This document shows positions 12,512 through 24,298 of a stretch of 64,000 nucleotides of DNA, one piece after another. The notes below the pieces were generated by a model, which was not told the origin of the DNA, ran no database searches, and saw nothing but the letters and a program-made list of their open reading frames with translations. The stretch spans positions 163,457,442 through 163,521,441 of the forward strand of contig CM061132.1 of NCBI GenBank assembly GCA_030789695.1, written 5' to 3'. Within the stretch, counting starts at the first letter, position 1. The number at the start of each line of letters is the position of its first letter. This DNA is from Scilla litardierei. Taxonomy: Eukaryota > Streptophyta > Magnoliopsida > Asparagales > Asparagaceae. A program made the position numbers and the translations under genes.

Positions 12512-12943
12512 TGATAGGATTTTTTTAGGGGTTTGATGTATAAAAATATGATTTTTATGAGAAATGTTGTATTTTTAGGGAAAAAGAATGATTTTTAGGA
12601 TTAGAAAGAGGGTTGTGGAAAGAAAGATGGGATTTTTATTAATAATAAACTGAAATGAAGGGGATGTTAAGATAAAGTTGAGATCTTTCGAGAGGATCTC
12701 GCCCTCCCAAGTCGTCAATTCTAGAAGACGACCGCACTCTCCTGAAATTAGAGGTAATTCTTAACCTCACACAAAACTCTCAAAATATGCATGAGAATCA
12801 CTACTCCCTTATAGCCCCATTTACGTAATAAACTGAAAACAAAAGTACAAAAAGACTCCTTAAAACTGAAAATTACGAAAAAACTTCTAGAAATCCAAAA
12901 ATTACAAAAATGCCCCTAATGGGCCAAAATTGCTGATCTATCA
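12512..12943 (-). repeat. Right (5') LTR of the nested small LTR element
   Basis: This 432-bp LTR begins TGATAGG and ends GATCTATCA just before the target duplication ACATA. Two bases separate it from the primer site. Confidence 0.78.
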
Positions 12944-12949
12944 ACATAA

Positions 12950-13480
12950 CAATTGGAAGAGGAAAAAGAGAGTAAGTATCCAGGTTCACAATAATTGACT
13001 AACAAAAACAAGTTTCAAGGTAAGATTTAAAACGTAGAAGACATTATGGAGAGACAAGTGAGATGTGAGAATTGACCCAACACCTGCTAACGGCATGAAG
13101 ATGCCATCAGTAATTGTATAACACCTGCTAACGGCATGAAGATGCCATCAGTAATTCTAATAGATACAACTGATTTAGGAAAGAAAGAAAAAATCGAGGA
13201 CAAGTAGGTGACATGATGGTATTCTTCAGGATACAACCCATAATATAGATGATATATACTTGAGAAACGTCAAGATGACAAATCTATGTGTGGTGAGGCA
13301 TACATTGGATGAGGCTGGGTGGCAATGAACTTCCGAAACTGCTTGAGCATGAGGATCTATTGACGACACAACCGATGCAGTATTAGAAGGTGGTGGTTTG
13401 TAAGTCCATTGTGGCAATTGATTTTCAGACTTCCATAATGGAGCAGATGGTGATTGCAATGGTTGTGGTTATTGTTGATG
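12950..13480 (-). pseudogene. Copia A protease region remnant with internal duplication
   Basis: The minus-strand reading shows ITDGIFMPLAG and LHNVFYVLNLTLKLVFVSQLL, typical of the region after the copia aspartic protease. A direct duplication of about 42 bp (ACACCTGCTAACGGCATGAA, units near 13079 and 13121) adds an extra block. The active-site DSGA motif itself is not clearly preserved. Confidence 0.55.
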
Positions 13481-13978
13481 GGGACTCCGTTGCTATTGTC
13501 GTTGGTACTGTTATAGATGTCTGGCACTGCTCAACAAAATAGGACATTGAGATTTCGAATGACATTTTACTTGCAAAAACTGCACATATCAGGAGCAATC
13601 TTTGAAGGAGTCCGACTATGATTAGGATGTCTTGAGGTGTTGCAAATACAGATTGATCGAGCATTAGAGGAGTCTTTTTCTGCATGGGACTTGAGACGTA
13701 TCTCCTCAACCGACGTAACTCCTCAACCAACAGTTCACTGACCACCAAATCAAGATAAGTTGATTACGAGCAAGATCATTCGCACAAAGCCCCTCAAAAT
13801 CATCATGAAGTGCCTTAAAATTGCACCGGCCGTTGTTTCTCTCTGCAAGCAATATAAGGTGCAAAGACACGTAATTTTGCAGATTCCGCTGGTGCCATTT
13901 GGTCCCACAAATCAGTCATAGCAGAATTAAACTTCTGAATGCTCATATCTTTTTGATGAAGGTCGCGCATATTGTTTT

Positions 13979-14304
13979 CTAACTGGTATTGTGTTGCATC
14001 GTTTGTGTATACAGCCTCACTATACTATCCCAAACTGCCTTAGCAGTATGATACTTCACCAACTGAATGCAAATTGACTGCACAATAGAGTCATTAAACC
14101 AAGTTATAATTTTCGAATTATCAACCTTCCAAGAATCCAACAATTCTGCAAAGTTGACAGAACCAAATTTCCTGAAATATAGCACCATATCTTTTTTCCC
14201 TTCAAAAAAATTCTTCATCACATAACTCCAATAAATCAAGAATAATTCTTCCCATCTAATTGCATCCTAATGGACTGCAGAGAATCATCTAGTCCTCCAG
14301 CCAT
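13979..14304 (-). pseudogene. Copia A gag remnant
   Basis: Reading from the ATG at 14304 gives MAGGLDDSLQSIRMQL. After a frame break it continues with a gag (UBN2-type) segment containing WSYVMKNFFEGKKD, AELLDSWKVDNSKIITW and YHTAKAVWDSIVRLY. Stops and shifts follow. Remnants of the rest of gag and a Cys-rich stretch run to about 13,500. It is the nucleocapsid precursor of a dead copia element. Confidence 0.8.
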
Positions 14305-14975
14305 GGCAAAAAGAAACGGAGAACAGACAAATAACGATCAACCAAAAAATTACAAATTTAAATTAGAACCGAAAATAAATGAAAAATCTTCAAGAGGAAG
14401 CAGCGAACAAAGCGCAAGCACAGATTAAGAGAGCGTGAGGAGTAAATAAGAAGCTGCTTTCTGTCTTTGAATGCCCAAATACTCCTCAAGCTCACCCAAA
14501 CCCTAATTTTCTTCTGATGGCACCGAAGGTCGAGAGGAAACCATACAGAGAAGAAGTCGGTGGCCGGTGAGAATCCGAAGGAGCCCAAGAAGTCGTCGAA
14601 GGCTGAGAAGGCCCCCGTCAGTAAAAGACCGAGAAGCGATTACCGTCGAAGGACTTGGTGGCAACGAGCGACAGCACATCGGTCATTATTCGATTTCGAG
14701 TGAAAGTTGCTTTGGATCTGAGCCATCAGATCACTACCTTGATCGGATCTAGGCCGTCGATCTCTATTTTTTGTTGTGTAGTCGGTGGAGGAATTTGAGT
14801 GGAAGATCTGACAAACACCTTGAACAGAGCCGACGAAAAAATTTGATAGCGGAAGATCCGACGAAAATCACCTAACGGAAGATAATCAACCAAAGTTGGA
14901 TCTGCAAAAGTTGTGTATGGGATTCAATGTTATTCAATGCAATCAACAAATTTCATAGCCTATAGGCTATGGTAC

Positions 14976-15130
14976 TATACGAATTCATTAAATTTATATT
15001 GAGAGAAAAAGCTAGAGTTACTCATAAATTGCATTAAGAATAAAATACAAAGAGAATAGAGTTTTTATATAGTCTTGCAAATAATAAAAAAACCATTCTA
15101 CTCTTAAGCAATAATTAATTTATTTTAACA
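14976..15130 (-). repeat. Copia A 5' LTR
   Basis: About 155 bp and the partner of 8646-8794, ending TTTTAACA before the target duplication ATAAC. The two copies differ at many positions by eye, in keeping with an old insertion. Confidence 0.75.
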
Positions 15131-15240
15131 ATAACTATATAGGTATTTACTATAATCTTTGATTGCATGATTTATATAAAGAGGACTCATTGGTTGTACA
15201 TATGAGTGGTTAAATGTGTTAATTAAGAAAAAATTGTTGT

Positions 15241-15372
15241 TGTTTTGAATAAGCCTTGTGACCTTTGGTATTAGGACCGTTGGTATCCACCATGATTGTA
15301 AATGACCATTGGTATCCATTTTAATCTATATATATGATCTATGGCCTCCACCATAGAGATTGATTCTCGACA
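15241..15372 (+). repeat. Copia B 5' LTR
   Basis: It starts TGTTTTGAA, ends CTCGACA and holds a short TATATATA tract at the point where the other LTR has a long one. Confidence 0.82.
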
Positions 15373-16662
15373 CATTATCAGCACGATTACGCTCGTAGAG
15401 AAGGAAAAGATGCGGCGAAGCTGTGACGAATTTTTCGCGACGTCTCGATAGAGGAATCGATGCGCGGAAAAAAGCTTAGTAGCACAATCGATCTAGAGGT
15501 ATTTCTAGATTTTTGCAAAAATTCCAACTTTTTTCATGATCATGACTAATCTAGATCTAATTTTGTATTTAGATCAAAAACATATTTTTTATATGCCTAA
15601 ATCTAATTTTCTAGATCTAAAACACGATTAAGGATCTAGGGACCTACTTACAAAATAAAAATAAGTACATCAAGGACAATTGACCTCTTATTCCTGCAGT
15701 TCTGTATTATGCATTTTGTTGATCTCCTTGTGAATATTGTGATGATCATTGTGTATTCTCTTGCTTGATGTTATTAGACTATTGGAAAGTTTACGTAAAC
15801 TGAGCATAAAGCCATAAAGTATTCTCTTATGGCTATGTGCTTTAATAAGATGGGATCAAAATCTCCAAGGGTATATAGCACAAAGTTTTTAACTCCCTGG
15901 AAGTGGTAGAAAACGAAGAAAAATATATGCATATTGATTGATTTAAGCATGTGTCTCAATCCAAGCTGTGTTGCTTCAACTTAAAATTATTCTTATAGAA
16001 CTCCACATATATGGTTCCACCTGATTCTGAGATCCAAGTCAGATTGCTATGTTCTCCAATTATGCAGAATTATGATTTGTCAGGATTTGAGGGTCATATC
16101 TGTACTTTATGTTTGTGTTGATAAGAATGGTAATGCGACCTGAAAGATCTTAAACGATGTAAGCATATATTGAATGGTCTGGAAAATCCAATTAGAGATA
16201 ATATCATGATTTACTATTCTAGAGGTACAAGAGATAATATCATGCTTAACACTCGGAAAATGTGTAAAAAGCCTAATGGGCCTGAAGCCCACGGCCAGCC
16301 CACGGGCCTCGGGCCTGCAGGCCTTAACTTTTAAATTTTTTTCTGAAAAATAAAGTTTATATATATATATTTATATATATAATAAATTTAGAAAATACCC
16401 ATATATTCCATAAAAATTACAAAAAATCAGGGAATAAAATAGAAGGGGATTGATATTTTAAATGGTTTTGGGGATTATGCATTACTTGGGGATATCGATA
16501 AAATATGTTTTCGGGCGCGTTCAGTTTTTAACTTTTTTTTGAATATGACCCGATTGACCCGGTGCGTACCACGGGCGGCCAGAAGCACCCGCTTCCACCA
16601 TTTACCTCACAAACATTTCTCTTTGGGGTTAAAGTGTCATTAAATTTTCGAGGACAGGTCAT
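15373..16662 (+). other. Copia B internal sequence, left part, no recognisable coding
   Basis: AT-rich and stop-laden sequence belonging to copia B by position. I could not place gag domains in it. A short (TA)n tract lies near 16360. Confidence 0.5.
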
Positions 16663-16667
16663 ATATT

Positions 16668-16952
16668 TGATGCGATTCGCTAGGGATTTGAGGATAAAAA
16701 TGGGATTTTTATTGGATCTCAGATCTGAAATTATTGGAAAACCTACTACAAATCAACTACTCGCTCAATAACAACTACAATTTAAAAGGACGACTAGCTA
16801 AGGATTAATCTAGGGGATAAACTAATAAAAAGAAAATACTCTCTCAATTTTCGCATAAGAATTAGGGCCGGCTCAACCCCCTTAAATAGCCAAAACATCC
16901 CTTAAATGTCATTTTACCCAATTGCCCCTCCACTCAATTACCGGCCGCAACA
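16668..16952 (-). repeat. Left (3') LTR of the gag-only element
   Basis: 285 bp, TGATGCG to CCGCAACA. It carries CAATAACAACTACA where the other copy has CAATAACTACA. Confidence 0.9.
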
Positions 16953-17011
16953 CTACTCCGCCCCCAAACAACCACCTTGTCCTCAAGGTGGTGCGTGACG
17001 TGTATGGTCAG

Positions 17012-18941
17012 CTACTCCACGTGCAGGTGCCCCTGCTCATCGTCCACGCCGGCTTCCAGCATTATCCCACTCTCTTCTCCCTCTTCTTCGTCATCCACTA
17101 TCAGGATCTGAAGAGTACGATTCCCGCACCGATGCCCAGGAGTAAACTTCTCGTCGCATTTAAAACACAGGCCCTTGGTCCGTTTGTCACGAATCTCTGC
17201 CTCTGTCATTCGTCGTGTATGTCCTCCGGGTCGGGGTTCCATCCCCTTCTCCTTGGTAGCCACTGTGCTGTCAGTGGATGTTGCCCCTCCTGCGGCCCCC
17301 TATTGTCCCCCTCCAGGGTCCGGCACTCGAAACGTAGAGCCACCCCACGTCCCCCGGGCTCTTCGCTCTGTCTCCTGATGATCCTCTACTTTCCTGGCCA
17401 GTGTCATCATCCCCCGCAAACCAACGGGCTCAAACTGTCTCAGCCCTGACCGCACCGTGGGCTTCAGCCCCTTCATGAAACAGCCCTCCAGGGACTCCTC
17501 AGAGACTCCCCGAACTCGGTGGCAGAGCGACTCGAACTTCTTGATGTAATCACCCACGCTCCCCTCCTGCTTCAGCGAGTACAGTCTCTCGAACACGCCG
17601 CCAGCCGGACCTCCTTTAAACCGCTCTGTCAAGAGCGTCGTAAACTCAGCCCAGGTCTGAAAAAGCCGTTGCTGATCGGTCCAACGGAACCAGCCCAAAG
17701 CCTCTCCCTCCAGACAGACCCCTATCGCCCGTAGCCAATCCTCCCCTGGGACAGCGGACACCTCCAAGTACCTCTCCACCCGGTACAGCCAGTCGTCTGG
17801 GTCGCCTCCCTCAAAAACAGGCACCTCCAGCTTCCTCAGACGTCTCTCGCCAGCGAATCCACCTCTCTCCTGCGGCTGGAATCCTCCCCTGTGCTGGTAT
17901 CCCTGTCGCCTGTCTGGAACATAAGCCTCAGTCCGATCACGGTAGCCTCCCTCTGCTCCGTGCCCTTGCCAGTCTCCCTGATGATGCCCAAACTCCGCCT
18001 GGTGGCCTCCTGGAGGATCCTGGTACGCTCTCCAATCTCCCGTCACTCCCCCAAAGGGTGGGGGCTGAGTCGACGGGCCTCCTGTGATTTGGTGGGGCCC
18101 TCCGCCCTGCTGCAATCCTCCGCTGGGTCCCCCAAAAGTCTGAAAACCCCCAAATTGCGCTCCACGAACCTCGGGTGGGGCCCCCGGGGGTCGGGGACCC
18201 TGCGAAATCATCTGTCGAACGTCATGGGGGGCCAGTGGGCCCCCCCGGGGTCGGGCGGGCCTCGGATCCCCCCTCTGGGGTCGGTCGAGGCCCCCCAGGC
18301 CGCCGCCTGGGCCGGCCGGCCCTGGAAGTGGGCCGGCCGGCCCCAGGCGGCGGCAGCAGAGTCTGCCGAGGCCGCCAGGGGGGCGGCAGGTGCGGCCGCC
18401 CCTCCCAAGGCCCTGGCGGCCTGCCGCCGCCCCCCAGGGGGTTCGCCGGCCCCCCCAGATGTACCTGGGGGGCCGGCGGCCACCCTGGGGTGTTCCGGTT
18501 GGCCGGAACCCCCCCTCCTTGGTTTGTGTCGTCGCGGCGCGGCGGCGCGGGGTCTTGGTGGGTCCCCCACGCGTTGTCTCCTTGGTCAAACCATCCATCG
18601 TCGTCTAGATCCGGTTCATCTTCAAAAAAAATTGCCTTTTTACCTTTGTCCTTCGCCAAAGGTGGCTCCTTTTTGCTTGGATCCGCCTTTGGGATGAGAT
18701 GAGCGGTCAACGCCGCTATGGCCTCCGTCAATTCCGATAGTTTTCCCTCCGTCATCTCCGTCATCTCTTTCATCTTGGCCTCCGTCTTCTCTTGATTTTC
18801 CTTCATCTCCTTCCGGATCTCCGCGGCCATCTCCGCATCTTCTTTCCTTAGATCGATGAAACCCTTACTGATTTGGGCTTCAATCCGCTCAACCTTCCCT
18901 TCCAAGACTTCAATCCGCTCCGTTGCTCGCGTGTTCGCCAT
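17012..18941 (-). pseudogene. gag of the gag-only element, one frameshift and one internal stop
   Basis: The ATG at 18941 lies 10 bases from the primer site. An N-terminal coiled-coil-like region (about residues 5-75, rich in Lys/Glu) leads into an acidic patch. A very GC-rich Gly/Pro/Arg segment (about 18,550-18,000) follows. The capsid contains GGDPDDWLYRVERYLEV, TTLLTERFKGG and EGCFMKGLKPTVRSGL (about 17,840-17,400). A CCHC knuckle, CFKCDEKFTPGHRC, lies near 17,160. The start frame and capsid frame differ by one base, with the shift somewhere in 18,222-18,598 among G/C runs. One in-frame TAG (about 17,300) separates capsid from knuckle. Confidence 0.85.
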
Positions 18942-18950
18942 GGATCAACC

Positions 18951-18962
18951 GCTCTGATACCA
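18951..18962 (-). promoter_or_regulatory. Primer-binding site of the gag-only element
   Basis: The minus strand reads TGGTATCAGAGC, a perfect initiator Met-tRNA match, adjoining the 5' LTR. Confidence 0.9.
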
Positions 18963-18965
18963 ATT

Positions 18966-19247
18966 TGATGCGATTCGCTAGGGATTTGAGGATAAAAATG
19001 GGATTTTTATTGGATCTCAGATCTGAAATTATAGGAAAACCTACTACAAATCAACTACTCGCTCAATAACTACAATTTAAAAGGACGACTAGCTAAGGAT
19101 TAATCTAGGGGATAAACTAATAAAAAGAAAATACTCTCTCAATTTTCGCATAAGAATTAGGGCCGGCTCAACCCCCTTAAATAGCCAAAACATCCCTTAA
19201 ATGTCATTTTACCCAATTGCCCCTCCACTCAATTACCGGCCGCAACA
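18966..19247 (-). repeat. Right (5') LTR of the gag-only element
   Basis: 282 bp and nearly identical to 16668-16952. It lies three bases from the primer site. Confidence 0.9.
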
Positions 19248-19252
19248 ATATT

Positions 19253-21389
19253 TCAAGGCATCTTCTAAACAAAAGATTAATGCATAATTCATTATAATAT
19301 CTTGTTTGATGTGCATTACTTAGGTTATTTTCATGTATATAATTGTTTTATATGTATCATGAACTACCTGTGATGAATGCTCTATGTTGTTTGCATGATT
19401 TATTTTTACATTTTATTCATGCATATTTACTCACATTGTGATTATGACACATGATTATAATCTATCAAAAGTTTAAAATCATATTTATATTGATAATTGA
19501 ACCAGAAGTTCAAATTCAAATTTCAACAAACCTTTTGCTCAAATAAAATGAAAATAAAAAATACGAGGGATTATGCGAAAACTATTGATGCGGTCTTCTT
19601 AAAGATACACATTTCGCGGTATATAGATCTTGCAGATCTATGGTCTATATAGACTAATATAGACACCAAAAGTATGCCTTGACACCGCTAACTCTTTTTA
19701 GAGAAACCTCACTTTACATGGAAAGATTCTTAAATCTAACCTTGCATATAAGCTCACTTCTGAAGTCTGGCTTAATAGATAAGTGAGAAATATATTATGA
19801 AATTCTCAACCACGAATTTATTTCACTTAAGCATGTTTCTCTATCCACATTAAACCTTGATGACTCAAGAAACTAATGGCATGAAGACCATACTTGAGCA
19901 TTCAGATGGACTTTCAAAAGTCTCACATAAATATGAAAAGTGTAAGTGTAGAAACTAGCTCATTCCCTTATATATGTCTTCTAGTAAGACTGATGTTTTT
20001 TCTTCCTTATAAATAACAATATGGAAGACTGAAAACAGGGGAAGTCCAGGACCAACTATGTCCTGATATAAAAAGGGAAAGGAAATATATGATATCCTCG
20101 ATATGGAATAAGCAATGGCAAACTAAGTCCAGACCCAGAAGTTCTGGAATAGACCCATACTGCTATTGCAATATGAAATGGTCATTTATTTATGCCATAG
20201 ATAGTATATACAAAGTTAGTCTAAAGACGAAAGTCGATCTAGCTATTGTATACTTAGCTACTCCCCCGAGGACAAATATACTTTTGAAAACAAATTTAAA
20301 TATATTTCCATAACATAATTATTAGTGAGTTCCAACATAATTATAGACGTATGCTTTCAAAAGCATCTCTCCCCAATAACAGTCTAGTAGAAACTATTTT
20401 TTGGGACGTCTGACTTAAAATTCAGGCTTTGCAAACCTAAATGCTCTATATGACGATGTCTCGTACTCTCAAAAATCAAGAATAGAAACTTACCCAGTTT
20501 CGATAGATATTCGTTAAAACGAAATCCCTCATGAATGACTCAATAATATTGAGTGTTCAAATGGACTTTCATAAGCCCTACATAAATTCAAAAAAGGAAT
20601 TAAATGTAACACCTGAAGTGTCCATAATCGTCCAAGTTTTAAATTTGGAACGATATAATATGTTACCATGGATTGATGATGCAAGACATCAATAACACAT
20701 CCTATAAATCTGAAGAACACGAAGTTTCTTCAGAAGGGTGTGTTTTCATTGTCCCATTTAACGGGACTCTCAAAACTTCCTCTAATAGAATTTAAGATGT
20801 TATATTTACTATCGTCATTGAAACGATAAGACCTTTAGCTAGGTCTCTTGAGAGTACTTGAGGGATAAAAGTGGACTTATCCACTCCTTACATATTGCTG
20901 ATGATGCACCTTAGTGTACTCATCTATATATCCTCTAAAAAGGGTCATTATTAAACATATTATCCAATCGCAGTCTAGCTTTTTCAAAGCAAATGTGACA
21001 CATTACTAAATGGCGGGAACATTGGATAACACTGGAAAATCAAACAGTATTTATAACTGGAATAATGTCGAACATCCTGAAGTTTGTGTTCACACCCAAA
21101 AATAGGTTATATAAATAAATAATTAAAATTATTTAAACGGATTACTCATCCGTTAAAAATCCAGTTAGTTGGTGACTGCATGTGGACATGCAATTACACT
21201 GACCATCAAACGCCTCCTTAGAACCTATTTATATGAGCCTGATCACCTCATATAAATAGTTTCCGAAAATCCCAACAGGGGAAGCGTTTAGAGCACATCT
21301 TATAGATTGTGTCATAATGTGTACACACATCCCCGTAGCACCACTATAAACCATTAAAATGCACTCCAAAGATGGGAAGCATTTAAAAT
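19253..21389 (+). other. Copia B internal sequence, middle part
   Basis: AT-rich with dense stops. By position it belongs to copia B, between its two nested insertions, but no domain could be named with confidence. Confidence 0.5.
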
Positions 21390-21394
21390 CACTT

Positions 21395-24171
21395 TGTCAC
21401 ACCCTGCTTCCTAAAATACGACGGAAGCGAGAACGAGACGAAGGTCCGCATGAGCTGGAGCTGTGAAGCTCGAGCCCACTAAGCGTCCGTGATAGAAACC
21501 GCACAGAATTCTTGCATGCATTTCAGAACAATAAAAAGAACATTCATATAATTAAAATGCCACATACAGAAATGTTCGTACATGAAATAAAATGACAAGG
21601 CCTCAGCATGGCCAAAGAAAAACTACAACAAGATACTAATCCTACTACAAGGCACTAAAGCACAAATAGAAGAAAAACAACAACAACACAGCCTCTAGTC
21701 CTCCACAAAGAGCGACCCAGCGTCTGCAGCAACTCCGGACTCTCTAAGTCAGGCATCTCGAACAAGTTCTCGTGGTAACCTGTCTCGTGATTTGACATAC
21801 ATTTCAAAAACACGAATGTATGTCAGCAAGGGCCTGGCAAGTGAAAGCGAGAAGGCCCAAGGCAAGGTGTACGAATAGTAAATAAATTATGAAGCAATAA
21901 TTGCTTTAAGCAAAATGTCGGCATAGTTTAAACGTGTCAATTTAAAACAAGGTAAAGTAAGGTACTTCTAGCATGGCAGTTCCAAAGCATTTTAAAAGTA
22001 AAGAAACGAGCATGACAATTCATATAGGCATGGCAATGAAGTAAAAGACAGTGCAAGATAGTAAACGTGGCATGGTAAGGGCCGTAGCATGTGCTATTGG
22101 CTACAATACAAGACAAGTGTGACTCTAGGGTTCACGCCTTAAGGTAGAGGGGGATCAAACCCTCTAAACCTTGCGACCGCTCAACCCAACTCCACCTCAA
22201 GTGCACAAGACAATTCCGTACAAAGGATCACTCTCTGTCTTGAAGAGTGCCTTGTTCTCCGCAGGTTATCCATACAAAGGATCACTCTCTGCTAGGAGAG
22301 TGCCTTATTTCCCGCAGGTTATCTGTAAAAAGGATCACTCTCTCTGCTAGGAGTGCCTTATTCCCCGCAGGTTATCTGTACCGCCATATACTAGAACACG
22401 AGCCTGAATAGTCATATATGACCCTAATGGAACGAGCCAGACTAGTCATATATGACCGATAGAAGTAGCCAAATCTAATCAAATAATCAAGTCTGTTCAA
22501 GCATTTCATGTCGTTTACATGGCATCATCAATTTACTTAATGGGTGTCCACACACGCACACACAGAAAATGCATTTAAACATTAATACTTCGACAATTTG
22601 TGTTAATTCGCACACTTGCCTGATTGAGACGGTTTTGGATGCCCAGGTGATCGCGATGAAGGACGTACCATATCTGTGTTATTGATTTTATAATATAAGT
22701 TAAAAGTCTACAAGTAATATTAAAATCCAACCTATAAAGTCTACTACTATTATTCTAACATTACCATCATATACAGATTAATGTTATAGAACTAACATAC
22801 TATAATTAGTAATAAACTAACCTTCCACTAACTTACATTACTATTATCTACTGCTAACATGTCTCTAACAACAATAACATTCTATCATGATTTAACCTCA
22901 CATATAGTACTCTATATTATAACACTAAATCATAGACTCATTGGCTAACTGTAGCATACAAAATATAGTGATACTGTTCATTCATATAGGGTTACTGTTC
23001 AATGCATGTATTACTGCACTTGTGCATTAAAAACTCGCAGTTCTTTTGTGGGTTCTTCCCTTCGTCGTTGCTTGCCAGGGTGGTGACCAAGGCCTAGATA
23101 GCGTCAGACGGCGGTTGCAGGTGGTCGGCTCTGAGGTGAGCGGTGCGGTTGCTTCGCGAAGGCGAGCGGGATGATGTGTGGGTTGTCAACGTCGACGAAG
23201 CTTCAATGGGAAGCTTGGAGAGCTCGAGGGGGAGGTAGGAGAAGCTCGGCGTCGGAATTGCGAAGGCGGAGGAAGAGGGAGGTGTTTCGGTGTGAGTAGA
23301 GGCGGGAAGGTCTGAGTCGTCGGTGGCGGCTGAGTTTTGTGCGAGCTTCGGGAGTTTGGAGGCCTGGGGGTTGCTGCTGGTCGGAGGAGATGGGCGGCGG
23401 ACCGGGTTTGAGGAAAGGCCTAGCTGTCGGGAGGGTGGCAACAAGGAGCAGGGGAGGAGAGCGGAGGCGCGGCCTGCGGTCGGAAATGGAGGCCGGCGTC
23501 GGAGGCAGGCGAGAGCTGCGGCTGAGAGAATGCAGGGGGTTGCGGCGGCGGGTCGGCAGCCGGAGGAAGGAACAAGGGCGGTTCGACGGCCGGTCCGTGT
23601 GTGGCTGGGGAGAAAGGAGAGAGGGTCGGGTTTTGGTGGGGAGGTGGTGGCGTGCCTGACGGTTTGCTTGGAGGTAGGGGTAACGAGTTGAGAAGGAAAT
23701 GGGGTTGCTGGGTTTTAATATTTTGTACAGGGTGGTGGCTGAGCGGTTAAGAAAAGAACCCTAGGTTTTCTTTAGTTAAAATAGAGTAGGAGAGAGGGAG
23801 AGATACGTGGAGAGAGGTTGTGGGGAGTGGGGTACGGTAATGGGAAGTGAAGGGTTAGTTGGGATTAATAGGTTAGGATTTGATGATAAAAATATTAGAT
23901 TTGATTTTATTATTAAACGTATCAGATTCAATTTTCAAACCTTAGGAGTAATTTAATATTAAAATAATGGGATTTAGCGGGTTAGACAATGACATCCGAA
24001 AAATAAAAAGTAAAATACCGGGACGATCCTGACGTCGCGAGGGTCGAGGATATGGGGTCCGGTCACGTGTTAGGGCTAAGGAATTACGATAATAAAAATA
24101 GAATACGAACAATACTCATACGAAATAAAATACGCACTAAAAATACGTACGGTCGAAAAGTGACCGTTACA
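21395..24171 (-). repeat. Left (3') LTR of the LARD-like element
   Basis: 2777 bp. It includes a short tandem of CCGCAGGTTATC[C/T]GTA-type units (about 22,205-22,385) and a GC-rich block (about 23,040-23,700). The uninterrupted sequence CTAGGGTT at 22125-22132 is the empty version of the hAT site in the other LTR. Confidence 0.9.
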
Positions 24172-24186
24172 TCCTACCCACCTTAA
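24172..24186 (-). promoter_or_regulatory. Polypurine tract of the LARD-like element
   Basis: The minus strand reads TTAAGGTGGGTAGGA immediately before the LTR start TGTAAC. It would prime plus-strand synthesis. Confidence 0.75.
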
Positions 24187-24298
24187 GAACGATTCCATCC
24201 TCGGAATCTCTAATAACTACGGTGCGGGTAAATAGTTATAGATGGCGTTCAGGTATATCTTCTCTCGATATACACACACCACACTCTCTACTTTGAAC

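Larger units (their letters stand above)
11631..12943 (-). mobile_element. Small non-autonomous LTR element (TRIM/SMART-like) nested in copia A
   Basis: LTR-like ends flank an internal region of only about 460 bp. The target duplication ACATA is exact at 11626-11630 and 12944-12948. Copia coding resumes on both sides. The LTR ends are [T/A]GATAGG and GATCTATCA; the left copy has AG where TG is expected. The internal part has a Met-tRNA primer site, a short gag-like start (MAAIRSKDKFDAFVEKYND) and a Gly/Pro-rich remnant (12021-12257). There is no pol, so it must have moved using enzymes of another element, probably a Ty3/gypsy relative of the one at 1-4920. Confidence 0.85.
8646..15130 (-). 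mobile_element. Ty1/copia retrotransposon A, degenerate, with nested insertion
   Basis: Two LTR copies of about 150 bp (8646-8794 and 14976-15130) flank a minus-strand gag-protease-integrase-RT-RNase H series, the Ty1/copia order. The 5-bp duplication ATAAC lies at 8641-8645 and 15131-15135. A polypurine tract (minus GGGAGAG, 8795-8801) adjoins the 3' LTR. A weak primer-site match (minus TAGTACCATAGCC) adjoins the 5' LTR. Stops and frameshifts disrupt all coding. A 1.3-kb LTR element (11631-12943) splits pol. Confidence 0.87.
16668..19247 (-). mobile_element. Gag-only LTR retrotransposon (TR-GAG type), young
   Basis: Complete 2.58-kb element: target duplication ATATT at 16663-16667 and 19248-19252, LTRs of 285 and 282 bp, a Met-tRNA primer site and a single gag gene on the minus strand. 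By eye the LTRs differ only by one substitution and one 3-bp indel, so insertion is recent. No protease, RT or integrase is present. Elements with LTRs and gag alone are known in plants and rely on an autonomous partner. LTR ends (TGATGC...), primer-site spacing and gag resemble the Ty3/gypsy element at 1-4920. Confidence 0.92.

Noticed and set aside
18175..18702. Plus-strand Gly/Pro/Arg-rich ORFs opposite the gag-only element's gag
   Set aside because: They are shadows of the GC-rich low-complexity gag segment; the minus-strand frames carry the capsid and zinc-knuckle motifs.
23094..23691. Pro/Ser-rich and Arg/Gly-rich ORFs in the long LTR (repeated at 30985-31647)
   Set aside because: They lie on opposite strands of a GC-rich LTR block, have low-complexity composition, and appear in both LTRs simply because the LTR is duplicated.
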